In this document: positions 34,661 through 43,161 of the stretch, in pieces
How positions within the stretch are numbered: position 1 is the stretch's first letter
Layout of the letters: each line of letters opens with the position of its first letter
Made by a program: the position numbers and the translations under genes
Source: Nodularia sp. NIES-3585
Lineage (GTDB): Bacteria > Cyanobacteriota > Cyanobacteriia > Cyanobacteriales > Nostocaceae
Direction of reading: 5' to 3'
Assembly (NCBI RefSeq): GCF_002218065.1
Contig: NZ_BDUB01000001.1
Span: 2,321,031-2,385,030, forward strand
DNA length: 64,000 nucleotides
The notes under the pieces: generated by a model
The model's database searches: none
What the model was told of the DNA's origin: nothing
What the model saw: the letters and a program-made list of their open reading frames with translations, nothing else

Positions 34661-35323
34661 ATGAGTGTTACTCCTGAGTCTGTAAAGCAAATGCTCGGTT
34701 CTGAAGATTTAGGCGATCGCTTGCGTGCAGTTAATCAAGCTCGTGACTTGGAACCAGCAACAGCTTTTGAACTGATTCAAATTGCTATTGGTGATAGTAA
34801 TTCGCGAGTGCGATACTCAGCAGTCAGTCAGATGGATACTCTGGGAAACCAAGATTTACAACTATCTTTAGATGTATTGCGTGGTTTACTCAGTGACCCT
34901 GAACCTGATGTCCAAGCAGCAGCCGCAGACTGTTTGGGCGCTTTGAAATTGCACGATGCTTTTGAAGATTTACAGCAACTCTACAACACAACTCCAGAAT
35001 GGCTAGTACAATTCAGCATCATTGCAACATTAGGGGAGTTAGGCGATCCACGAGCGTTTGAATTACTTCAGCAAGCACTCTCATCAGAGAATGAATTAGT
35101 CCAAACAGCCGCTATTAGTTCCTTCGGCGAGTTGGGAGATATCCAAGCAATTCCTCTCTTAGCGCCCTTTGCTAGCAACTCTGATTGGCAAATTCGTTAC
35201 AGAGTTGTGCAAGCATTAACTCATTTGGGTGGTGCAGATGCGGAATCTATTCTAGAAGCTCTCTCTGATGATGAAGTGGAAGCAGTAGCAAATGAAGCTA
35301 AAAAATCTTTGCAATCAACTTGA
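34661..35323 (+). CDS. nblB: NblB-type HEAT-repeat protein
   Basis: 220 residues in tandem HEAT-like repeats (SNSRVRYSAVSQMDTLG, EPDVQAAAADCLGALK, NELVQTAAISSFGELGD, SDWQIRYRVVQALTHLGG). Related proteins include the phycobilin lyase-like family and NblB, which acts in phycobilisome breakdown under nutrient stress. The nblB name follows size, repeat pattern and the location after the sigD cluster; a lyase-like paralogue cannot be ruled out from the sequence. Confidence 0.75.
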   Translation: MSVTPESVKQMLGSEDLGDRLRAVNQARDLEPATAFELIQIAIGDSNSRVRYSAVSQMDTLGNQDLQLSLDVLRGLLSDPEPDVQAAAADCLGALKLHDAFEDLQQLYNTTPEWLVQFSIIATLGELGDPRAFELLQQALSSENELVQTAAISSFGELGDIQAIPLLAPFASNSDWQIRYRVVQALTHLGGADAESILEALSDDEVEAVANEAKKSLQST

Positions 35324-35440
35324 GTTTATTTATAGGTAATTCACTTTACTTTTTGTAAATTTTTTGGGAAAAATTACTGAAAAATATTGGTGCATATTTG
35401 TTGGACATTTGAAATATTTGAAGTACACTTGGTCAAGTAA

Positions 35441-35486
35441 TTAAAAAAAATTCGACCTAGCTGGAAAAGTTGTGCGTTCCAGTTAG
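35441..35486 (-). terminator. Terminator of PEP-CTERM gene 1
   Basis: Stem CTAACTGGAA/TTCCAGCTAG (35457-35486) followed on the minus strand by a run of T. A matching hairpin is at 55373-55415 after the second gene. Confidence 0.75.
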
Positions 35487-35517
35487 ATCGAAGTTAGTAA
35501 TCATAGCAATCGTCTTT

Positions 35518-35545
35518 ACTTTCAGTTTCTGAAAGTAATTTTTTT
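35518..35545 (+). terminator. Plus-strand terminator (nblB side)
   Basis: ACTTTCAG TTT CTGAAAGT perfect stem followed by AATTTTTTT. It lies between nblB and the converging PEP-CTERM gene; it is duplicated at about 55453-55480. Confidence 0.7.
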
Positions 35546-35555
35546 ATGGATAGGT

Positions 35556-36203
35556 TTATTGAGGAATGCTCTTGCGACGACGAGATACAGCCATACCTGC
35601 TGCTACTACGCCTAAGCCTAATAGTGTAGCTGGTTCAGGAACCGTTGCAAATTGAATTCCAGAAAAAGTAGTTGTAACTGTTTGAGCTGAGTTAAGTCGG
35701 TTCTGAATGTTGGCTACAGTGCCTAGTGTGTTTAATGTTAAAAGTCCTCCGCCCTTAGACTCTTTACCATTCTCAATATTCGTAAATATTCCTGAAGTTG
35801 TCACTTCAATTGCAACTAAGTTAGCAGCTGCTTGTCTGAGCGTATATGAGGCAGTATTTCCAGTAAAAGTACTACCATTGCGAGCATCAGCACTGTTTAA
35901 GGTTACGAATGGATTAACAAATGAGTCAGTGTCAAAGCTTAAAACTTGACTCATTGTACCACTAGTGAAACCAGCGAAAGTACCACTAGACAGACCCGAA
36001 TGGATAGTAAATGTTTTTGGGGCTGCAAAATTTAGCGCGTCTAGTGTCAAATTTGCTGTAACATCTCCTGTCAAAGAAAAACTACCTACTAAAGAAGCAG
36101 CTTGAGCAGAACCAGCAGGGGTAAAAGTTGCAGCAGCAGCTAAGGGTAAAGCAGCTAATGTAGCAACAGCGCCTTTAAAGAAATTGGATTTAGATGTAAT
36201 CAT
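35556..36203 (-). CDS. PEP-CTERM sorted secreted protein 1
   Basis: 215 residues. Signal peptide (MITSKSNFFKGAVATLAALPLAAAATFTPAGSAQAA), a middle domain of short Ser/Thr/Asn-rich beta-type segments without a known family, and a C-terminal PEP-CTERM motif VPEPATLLGLGVVAAGMAV followed by SRRRK. Such proteins are processed by an exosortase and exported to the cell surface or matrix. The start at 36203 (after TAGGAG) is chosen over an upstream ATG at 36266 that adds a non-signal peptide. It is paralogous to the gene at 55486-56124. Confidence 0.92.
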   Translation of the reverse strand: MITSKSNFFKGAVATLAALPLAAAATFTPAGSAQAASLVGSFSLTGDVTANLTLDALNFAAPKTFTIHSGLSSGTFAGFTSGTMSQVLSFDTDSFVNPFVTLNSADARNGSTFTGNTASYTLRQAAANLVAIEVTTSGIFTNIENGKESKGGGLLTLNTLGTVANIQNRLNSAQTVTTTFSGIQFATVPEPATLLGLGVVAAGMAVSRRRKSIPQ

Positions 36204-37072
36204 TATCAGACTCCTATAGTAACAGTAAAAAACTGTATATTTTTTGATTTTGTTATGCACTGACATATATTGACTGCCACTACTGAGTTTATATACGTAA
36301 TATATGTTAGTGGTTTAGTCCAATATGTCTTTGTCTCTTTTAGTAGATTTACATAAATCTAGAAAGCTGGCAATACTTACGTGTCTAACTTTACATATTC
36401 TTCATTATATTGGTGTATAAATGAAGATATTTACTCGTCTTCAATACATTTAGCTCATTAAAATCCGAAGAACATCTTGGTAAGTACGTGGACACAAATA
36501 AACTTAACTATATAAGAAAAAGTAAAAACGCTGAAAACCTTGTAGTTGCTTGATCCCACATCATTAAGTTCGCAATGAAATATTTGTAAATTTTCTCAGG
36601 AACCTATTTGGTAAAAAAGCTTTAGCATATGTTTACACCTAACTATTTAGAGTTAACACTTAAGAACACGTATAGACTAATTTATCTTCTATCTGCGGAT
36701 ATAGATAATTTGGAGACATTTCTAAGTGTATATATCAAAACTAACAAACTTGAACTATCTTGTATTTAGCTACAGAGATTTACATTCCAAAGAAGATGCG
36801 AAGAAAACTCACGGTGTTCTTGGCAAAACTGAGATTACATATATATACGTAGTGAGAATATCTAGCTCTTTATTTTTGCTTAAAGTTCAGGCTTTGCAGA
36901 AGAGCTTCACCCGGACAAACTATGTCAAACCCACTATCCCCAAGCAGATGCGTTGCGTATAGCCCCAGGGGTATGTCTTGAGCCTTCAGCATAGCCAGAC
37001 ATACCCCCAAGCTACTAAAAAACGTAGCAATGCTACGTCTCTAGAAGGAATTGGGTAGAACGTAACTAATTA
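36204..37072. other. Intergenic part of a duplicated segment
   Basis: AT-rich, no gene supported. The first part and the part near 36660-36800 match 56125-56680 clearly. A stem GGGGTATGTCT/AGACATACCCC at 36968-37007 is a hairpin unique to this copy, and GTAGCAATGCTACGTCTCTAG is at 37025. The 78-codon frame at 36726 is unsupported. Confidence 0.65.
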
Positions 37073-37591
37073 TTAAGCACCATAAACTTGAGGCCAAGTT
37101 GTGATTATAAAAACTACAACTGCGGCGATCGCCAACACGCCTTGAATCAAATTTCCAATCAGCGAACCGACTATAATACCTATACCAGCCTTGACGGCTA
37201 ACCATAATTGACGACGGTAAATAAATTCACCAATAATGGCTCCCAGCAGTGGCCCTAATAATATTCCTAACAACGGTCCACCAAAGGGTAGAGTTGGTAG
37301 TAAACCCAAAAAGCCGACTATTAACCCCACAATTGCGCCAATTTGTCCCCACTGACTAGCACCTGCTTTTTTTGCACCTAAGTAGCTAGCTAAGAAATCA
37401 ACACCGATGCTGAGGACTAAAACTAAAACTGTCACAATTAGTGGAGTTTTAATGGCTGCAAAGGAACCGCCCAAAATACCCCAAATAATAATAGAGGTTA
37501 AAATTAAGCCGCTACCAGGAAGTCCGGGAACCACAGCACCGATGATTCCCACAATCATGACGAGAATGAGTAGCCAATAAATAACTTGCAT
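37073..37591 (-). CDS. DUF456 family membrane protein
   Basis: 172 residues, almost entirely hydrophobic, with about four to five membrane segments and Gly-rich turns (VVPGLPGSGLIL, LLPTLPFGGPLLGILLGPLLGAIIGEFIYRR). This is the DUF456 family, of unknown function and with a glycine-zipper-like pattern. A decayed copy lies at 56793-57125. Confidence 0.92.
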   Translation of the reverse strand: MQVIYWLLILVMIVGIIGAVVPGLPGSGLILTSIIIWGILGGSFAAIKTPLIVTVLVLVLSIGVDFLASYLGAKKAGASQWGQIGAIVGLIVGFLGLLPTLPFGGPLLGILLGPLLGAIIGEFIYRRQLWLAVKAGIGIIVGSLIGNLIQGVLAIAAVVVFIITTWPQVYGA

Positions 37592-37761
37592 AATTTGTAA
37601 TTCTTAATTATCTCTTCTGTTCCCTGATTCCTGTATGGGTTGAGCATCGTGCTTTACCCCTACTGACTCTTACCCATAACCAAAAAATTTCTATGGCTTA
37701 CGCGACGCTACGTTATCAGCAAATCCTATAATATTCTTATCTTCAGCAATGCTCAACAGCC

Positions 37762-38382
37762 ATGATCCAAACCTTATCTAAAATTATTACCTTCGAGGAA
37801 TTTGTCGATTGGCTACCTGAAAATTCCGGGGTGCGTTATGAATTGCATAATGGAAATATTATTGAAATGGCGCAACCTGTAGGAGAACACGAAGAAGTTA
37901 AAAGTTTTCTAGGTGTAGAAATTCCCTTTGAAATCAAACGCCTTGGATTACCTTATGGTATCCCTAATCAAGTTATAGTGAGACCTGATGGCAAAGATTC
38001 TGGTTATTTTCCAGATTTGTTGGTTCTAAACCGTGCAAATTTGGCTAACGAAGAATTATGGAAAAAAGAATCTATCCTCAGTCATGGTGAATCCATACCT
38101 TTGGTGATTGAAATTGTCTCAACTAATTGGCGTGACGATTACCATCTAAAATATGCTGACTATGAGGAAATGGGGATTCCTGAATATTGGATTATAGATT
38201 ATGCAGCTTTGGGTGGACGTAATTTTATCGGTAATCCCAAACAACAGACAATCTCTGTTTGTAACTTGGTTGACGGAGAATATCAAATCAGCAAGTTCCG
38301 AGATTCTGATAGAGTTATCTCTCAAACTTTTCCTGAACTCAATCTCACCGCCAGTCAGATTTTTCAAGCTGGTGTGGTGTAG
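37762..38382 (+). CDS. Uma2 family protein (DUF820, PD-(D/E)XK nuclease fold)
   Basis: 206 residues of the highly expanded cyanobacterial Uma2 family. Core motif: YFPDLLVLNR followed by LVIEIVSTNWRDDYHLKYADYEEMGIPEYWIID, i.e. Asp and E-x-V in the pattern of a restriction-like fold, where Lys is often replaced. Many members are close to or part of mobile regions. Function unknown; a start at 37762 is well placed. Confidence 0.92.
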   Translation: MIQTLSKIITFEEFVDWLPENSGVRYELHNGNIIEMAQPVGEHEEVKSFLGVEIPFEIKRLGLPYGIPNQVIVRPDGKDSGYFPDLLVLNRANLANEELWKKESILSHGESIPLVIEIVSTNWRDDYHLKYADYEEMGIPEYWIIDYAALGGRNFIGNPKQQTISVCNLVDGEYQISKFRDSDRVISQTFPELNLTASQIFQAGVV

Positions 38383-38450
38383 TTTTCAACTCCAGCAGAA
38401 GCAAGAATATGTCGGTTACTGCGAGTGAACCGTTTTCCCACAGCCATAAA

Positions 38451-38486
38451 ACCCCACCCCTAGCCCCTCCGGTGCAAGCGAGGAGG
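38451..38486. repeat. Inverted copy of the CCCCTCCTCGCTTGCGGGG repeat
   Basis: CCCCACCCCTAGCCCCTCCGGTGCAAGCGAGGAGGG is the reverse orientation of the repeat at 22253 and 22334. Confidence 0.7.
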
Positions 38487-38496
38487 GAAACTGGAT

Positions 38497-39141
38497 TTAC
38501 CAATTACCGAGGAGCGTTACAGCTATTTTATCAGCGATCGCTCTAATCCAGTTTTCGTCTTGTTTGGTATAACTGCGAGGAGCATTGGCTCCTAAAATTA
38601 AAACACCTTCTTTACCTATAGGTTGACAAATTACACCTTGTGTGTTTTCTGGTAAATAATCAAATTCTATTCTGCCTGGATACACATACAAAGCAACTAG
38701 ATAAATTGGCTTTTGTGTTTCCAAGACTCGTTTTAAGATTGGCCCTGGTACTACTTCGGCTTGAGCAGCCAAAATACCGCGACGTAATAAGACTTTGCCT
38801 TGATAGTAAACTATGAGCGATCGCGTCACCGTATTAGTCAATAATAAATGGGATGCCCAAGCTAATTCTGTTTTTACCACTTCTGGTAAATCTGCCGCAA
38901 GTACAAAACCTTCTTCCCCAATTAGTTCCACAGTATCAGGCGATCGCGGCTGTACTTGCTGCCAAATTAAACCCGTTAAAATCAACACAGCGCTCAAAAT
39001 TACACCCACTACATCCCCACGCGCTTGTGACTCCGTTAATTCTGGAGTCAGCAAACGGTTAATCAATAAAAGTACAGCGCCTAACCCACCCACAACTAAG
39101 GGTAAACGCCGTAAAATTCGATTGGGATCTGGTTTAGTCAT
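38497..39141 (-). CDS. Cofactor assembly of complex C subunit B (CCB2/CCB4-like, DUF2930)
   Basis: 214 residues. Two N-terminal transmembrane helices (RLPLVVGGLGAVLLLINRLL; GDVVGVILSAVLILTGLIW) precede a GAF-like soluble domain. The family includes CCB2/CCB4 of chloroplasts, which covalently attach heme c(n) to cytochrome b6. Divergence within the family makes CCB2 versus CCB4 unclear. The ATG and next codon (ATGACTAA) lie in an AATGACT repeat. It is downstream of and codirectional with rpaB with an STRR gap between. Confidence 0.85.
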   Translation of the reverse strand: MTKPDPNRILRRLPLVVGGLGAVLLLINRLLTPELTESQARGDVVGVILSAVLILTGLIWQQVQPRSPDTVELIGEEGFVLAADLPEVVKTELAWASHLLLTNTVTRSLIVYYQGKVLLRRGILAAQAEVVPGPILKRVLETQKPIYLVALYVYPGRIEFDYLPENTQGVICQPIGKEGVLILGANAPRSYTKQDENWIRAIADKIAVTLLGNW

Positions 39142-39225
39142 TAGTCATTGGAAGTTACAATTTCCCCCCTGCTCCCTGCTCCCTGCTCCCCTGCCTCTTC
39201 CCCCCTACTCCCTACTCCCTACTCC
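39142..39225. repeat. STRR tract between rpaB and the CCB gene
   Basis: AATGACT units (39138-39155) and CTGCTCCC/CTACTCCC units on the plus strand. It runs into the 3' end of rpaB, giving its stop codon, and into the start codon of the CCB gene. Confidence 0.9.
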
Positions 39226-39954
39226 CTACTCCTCCCCAGGTTCAATTATTCGCTGAAACAAATAACCAGTACCTCTCGCTGTGAGGATTAATTCTGGGTT
39301 ACTAGGATCATCTTCTAACTTCGCCCGCAAACGGGAAATATGCACATCTACTACACGAGTATCCACATGGCGTTCTGGTGTATAACCCCATACTTCCTGC
39401 AAAATTTCTGAACGAGAAAAAGCTTCTCCAGAACGGCTGACTAGCAACTCTAGAAGGCTAAATTCCATTCCTGTTAAGCGAATTCGCTCATCGCCTTTGT
39501 AAACTTGGCGTTTATTGGTATCTATTTTAATATTACCAACATGAATCACCCCAGAGCTAGGTATACCAGATGCTCCGGTTTTGTCTACTCGTCGCAGCAC
39601 TGAACGAATCCGTGCTTCTAATTCTTTGGGGGAAAATGGTTTGACTACATAATCATCAGCACCCAATTCTAAACCAGTGATGCGATCAGCAACGTCCCCC
39701 AAGGCTGTTAGCATAATAATTGGCACATCCGATTCCTTACGCAATTCTTGACACACACCGTAGCCGTCAAGCTTTGGCATCATCACATCTAACACTACTA
39801 GGTCAGGTTCTGATTTGCGAAAGGTTTCTAGAGCTTCTTCTCCATCGCCAGCCGTTACTACATCGTAGCCAATCATGGAAAGGCGCGTTTCCAAAATCCG
39901 GCGAATGCTGGCTTCGTCGTCTACCACCAGGATTTTTTCTTTATGGCTTTCCAA
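39226..39954 (-). CDS. rpaB: OmpR-family response regulator RpaB
   Basis: 242 residues. A receiver domain with acidic pocket VVDDEAS and phosphoacceptor Asp56 in LVVLDVMMP, switch residues T and K (LTALGD; VVKPFSP), and a winged-helix DNA-binding domain with the RpaB-specific C-terminal PERHVDTRVVDVHISRLRAKLEDDPSNPELILTARGTGYLF (by landmarks). RpaB regulates high-light and clock-output genes under control of NblS (Hik33). The C-terminal PGEE and stop are repeat-encoded. Divergent from radA over 171 bp. Confidence 0.97.
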   Translation of the reverse strand: MESHKEKILVVDDEASIRRILETRLSMIGYDVVTAGDGEEALETFRKSEPDLVVLDVMMPKLDGYGVCQELRKESDVPIIMLTALGDVADRITGLELGADDYVVKPFSPKELEARIRSVLRRVDKTGASGIPSSGVIHVGNIKIDTNKRQVYKGDERIRLTGMEFSLLELLVSRSGEAFSRSEILQEVWGYTPERHVDTRVVDVHISRLRAKLEDDPSNPELILTARGTGYLFQRIIEPGEE

Positions 39955-40125
39955 GTTTCTCAGCGCTCCCTAACTAAAATTTCTCATGATTAATTTTTAA
40001 TACCATAATATTAAGATATCATTCCATCAATTAATTGAGAAAAAGCTCTATCTTTTAGTATTCTGGGATTCTAATTTTAGCTAAAAAATTAAGTAAATAT
40101 TAAGATTATTTAATAAATTTTAAGA

Positions 40126-41697
40126 ATGGCAAAGCCTAAAACCTCTTTCATTTGTAACGCCTGTGGAGCAGAATCTTCCCAATGGTTTGGTAAATGTCCA
40201 GCCTGCGGTACTTACAATTCCTTAGAAGAGCAGATTTCCATCCAATCATCGGTAGATGTACCATCTAGGGGAGGAATCAGCAATTGGCAAACAACTCAAA
40301 ATAATGGCAAACCGGGTACTAAACCAGCTAAAGCACGAGCTTCCCTGACATTTGAGCAAATTACTGATCGCCAAATTGCTCGATGGGAATCAGGCTATGG
40401 TGAACTAGATCGGGTGCTGGGCGGTGGAATTGTTCCTGGTTCAATGGTTTTGATTGGTGGTGACCCCGGAATTGGTAAATCTACTCTACTCTTACAAGTA
40501 TCAAATGCACTGGCGCAGAGATACCGTATACTCTACGTAACTGGGGAAGAATCAGGACAACAGGTAAAATTACGAGCTTCGCGCCTGGGAGTATCAAAAA
40601 ATTCTGACCTTCCTAGTGATGAGGACGAAGAGCATAATGAGAACGGCAAATTAGAAGGAGATGTAGAGGTAAAAACTCTGAGTTCAGAAGAAATTGAAGA
40701 AGGTAAAAATGCGGATTTGTATGTATTACCGGAAACAGATTTAGAAGAGATTTTACGAGAAATAGATTCTCTCAGACCGAATTTAGCAGTGATTGATAGT
40801 ATTCAAACAGTGTTTTTTCCAGCACTGACCTCTGCACCAGGTTCTGTAGCCCAAGTCAGAGAATGTACGTCAGCACTGATGAAGGTGGCAAAGCACGAAG
40901 ATATTACCATGTTAATTGTGGGACACGTCACCAAAGAAGGTGCGATCGCAGGTCCGAAAGTTTTAGAACACCTAGTTGATACAGTATTGTATTTTGAAGG
41001 CGATCGCTTTGCCTCCCATCGATTATTAAGAACAGTCAAAAACCGTTTTGGCGCAACTCACGAAATCGGCATCTTTGAAATGGTGGAAAACGGACTGCGA
41101 GAGGTTTCCAACCCTTCAGAGCTATTTTTAGGCAACCGTGATGATCCTGCACCGGGGACAGCCATTGTCGTAGCTTGCGAAGGTACTCGCCCCATCGTTG
41201 TGGAATTGCAAGCTTTAGTCAGTCCTACCAGTTACCCTTCCCCCCGGCGTGCGGGTACAGGGATAGACTATAACCGCCTGGTGCAGATTCTCGCCGTTTT
41301 AGAAAAACGTGTCGGGATTCCCATGTCAAAACTAGATTCTTACGTCGCCTCGGCTGGTGGATTGAGTGTAGCAGAACCAGCGGTAGATTTAGGAATTGCG
41401 ATCGCCATTGTTGCCAGTTTCCGCGATCGCATCGTCGATCCAGGTACAGTATTAATTGGTGAAGTCGGCTTAGGCGGACAAGTGCGCTCAGTGTCGCAAA
41501 TGGAACTACGATTAAAAGAAGCTGCCAAACTCGGATTTAAACGAGCGATCGTTCCCAAAGGGCAAAAATACCCTGATTATGACATCGAGATATTACCAGT
41601 CTCCAAAGTAATAGATGCAATTATCGCCGCCATCCCTCACCAAACCCTAGAAGCCAGCGACTTAGAACTGGATGAAGATGAAGATGAAGAGGAATAA
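40126..41697 (+). CDS. radA: DNA repair protein RadA/Sms
   Basis: 523 residues. Zinc finger with Cys10, Cys13, Cys24 and Cys27; Walker A GGDPGIGKST (111-120); RadA-specific KNRFG; and C-terminal Lon-like domain. RadA promotes strand exchange and branch migration in recombinational repair. An acidic insertion of about 40 residues (157-195, SDEDEEHNENGK...) lies between the Walker A helix region and the LYVLPETDLEEI strand, and an acidic tail ends the protein. No RadA-adjacent gene is co-oriented. Confidence 0.97.
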   Translation: MAKPKTSFICNACGAESSQWFGKCPACGTYNSLEEQISIQSSVDVPSRGGISNWQTTQNNGKPGTKPAKARASLTFEQITDRQIARWESGYGELDRVLGGGIVPGSMVLIGGDPGIGKSTLLLQVSNALAQRYRILYVTGEESGQQVKLRASRLGVSKNSDLPSDEDEEHNENGKLEGDVEVKTLSSEEIEEGKNADLYVLPETDLEEILREIDSLRPNLAVIDSIQTVFFPALTSAPGSVAQVRECTSALMKVAKHEDITMLIVGHVTKEGAIAGPKVLEHLVDTVLYFEGDRFASHRLLRTVKNRFGATHEIGIFEMVENGLREVSNPSELFLGNRDDPAPGTAIVVACEGTRPIVVELQALVSPTSYPSPRRAGTGIDYNRLVQILAVLEKRVGIPMSKLDSYVASAGGLSVAEPAVDLGIAIAIVASFRDRIVDPGTVLIGEVGLGGQVRSVSQMELRLKEAAKLGFKRAIVPKGQKYPDYDIEILPVSKVIDAIIAAIPHQTLEASDLELDEDEDEEE

Positions 41698-42086
41698 AAA
41701 ATCTGAGAAGATGTTTTAAATTTCATTTGAGTGAAGTACACCTATGGCAGAATGCCCACCCACAAAAATGTTCCTTTTTTAACCCGCGCAGGTGGACTTC
41801 CCTACGGGAAGACGCTTCGCGTCATGTTTGTGTAGCCGGGACTTCTAGTCGCCAGGGCTTGAGAAACTCTTAAGCCAAAATATTACCTTGGGTTCAGCGT
41901 GTCGCAAATAAATACATTAGACATATACGCAAATGAGAATCAAAGCCTTGTACAGCCAGGTTCAAAACCTAGTTTTCGGATAAGTCTATTGGAAATGTTG
42001 GGTTTCCTTTCGTCAACCCAACCTACAGTAGTTTGAGTTCTTAGCTTAATTTAAGCTCAACCTCACACACAGTATTTTGTTCTTGC
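41698..42086. other. Intergenic region between radA and the Thr-Pro protein
   Basis: No gene. Contains the short palindrome-like CTACGGGAAGACGCTTCGCGTCATG near 41811 and other unassigned sequence. The convergent genes end here. Confidence 0.5.
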
Positions 42087-42899
42087 TTATGGCGTTGGCG
42101 TTGGTGTGGGTGTCGGCGTTGGTGTTGGCGTTGGTGTGGGTGTCGGCGTTGGTGTTGGCGTTGGTGTTGGTGTCGGCGTTGGCGTTGGTGTTGGCGTTGG
42201 CGTTGGTGTTGGTGTTGGCGTTGGTGTCGGCGTTGGTGTTGGTGTTGGTGTCGGCGTTGGCGTTGGTGTTGGCGTTGGTGTTGGTGTTGGCGTTGGCGTT
42301 GGCGTTGGTGTTGGCGTTGGTGTCGGCGTTGGTGTTGGTGTTGGTGTCGGCGTTGGTGTCGGTGTTGGCGTTGGTGTCGGTGTTGGCGTTGGTGTCGGTG
42401 TCGGTGTCGGTGTCGGCGTTGGCTGAGTTATAATCTTCCTTGCTTCTTCATTCAACATCTGGCGGAATCGCAAATCAGCAATGCCAGTTTCTTCCATTTC
42501 AAATTTTTTCTGAGCCTCCCTCACAGCCGCTTCCGTCTGACTTCCATAAAATTGATCACGGGGTAAAGGAGTATCTGGTTGAAGTACAACATTCAAATTT
42601 GCTTGCAAAATTTGCACAATGTTAGCGGCAAAATCTTGTGTTTGTGGGCCTGCTACACCATCAATAGTCAGCTTATAACCCCTTTGAAATTCTCTGATTG
42701 CCTTTCTCGTTTCCTCATCTGTGAGAGGAGTATTTGTCACCTTCACGTCATAGCCTAATCCCCGCAACACAGTACGGAATTCCTCTGGCGTATAATTACG
42801 CTGGCGAGCCGCAAAACTTGTATCTGCGACGACCAAACTAGCAGTTACTAAGCAGGTAACTGCAATTGTCATACTGGATTTTCCAAATCCACACCACAT
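42087..42899 (-). CDS. Peptidoglycan-binding domain protein with (Thr-Pro)55 tail
   Basis: 270 residues. A signal peptide (to about 30), then two PG_binding_1-like motifs (EEFRTVLRGLGYDV ... KAIREFQRGYKLTIDGVAGPQTQ and YGSQTEAAVREAQKKFEMEETGIADLRFRQML), then residues 160-270 are P(TP)55. The tail is coded by a hexanucleotide array CC(A/G)AC(G/A) type (GTTGGC/GTTGGT on the plus strand). It likely forms a cell-wall-associated extended spacer. The stop follows the array directly. Start at 42899 or at Met10 (42872). Confidence 0.93.
   Translation of the reverse strand: MWCGFGKSSMTIAVTCLVTASLVVADTSFAARQRNYTPEEFRTVLRGLGYDVKVTNTPLTDEETRKAIREFQRGYKLTIDGVAGPQTQDFAANIVQILQANLNVVLQPDTPLPRDQFYGSQTEAAVREAQKKFEMEETGIADLRFRQMLNEEARKIITQPTPTPTPTPTPTPTPTPTPTPTPTPTPTPTPTPTPTPTPTPTPTPTPTPTPTPTPTPTPTPTPTPTPTPTPTPTPTPTPTPTPTPTPTPTPTPTPTPTPTPTPTPTPTPTP
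42090..42422. repeat. Hexanucleotide tandem array coding Thr-Pro
   Basis: About 55 copies of GTTGGN(T/C) hexamers in the plus-strand orientation with synonymous variants (GGC, GGT, GTC mixes). The six-frame openness of this stretch is an artefact of the repeat. Confidence 0.95.
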
Positions 42900-43161
42900 A
42901 ACTTAAAACTCCTCTGGGTTGAATCAACAGTCTTCAGAAGTATATATAACTTTACAGCCGAATCTTACATTTCTTTAAAGTTTGCATTCTTAATCTTCAA
43001 GGATTGTTGATTAATGTAAATTTAGTTGATTAAATTTAACTAAATAGCTAAACAAATATTTTTGCCATCATCCTATAGAAGTATCTTAATTGAGCCATCA
43101 TCATGACTTAATCAATATACAAGGAGAATAAATGCAATCTTATGTATAAAAAACGGAAAAA

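Noticed and set aside
36726-36962. 78-codon plus-strand frame in the duplicated intergenic region
   Set aside because: The corresponding region near 56645 in the other copy has no matching open frame, so it is not conserved as protein.
42077-42433. Long plus-strand frames in the hexanucleotide array
   Set aside because: They are low-complexity Val/Leu or Gly/Val frames made by the repeat; the minus-strand gene has a signal peptide and domains.
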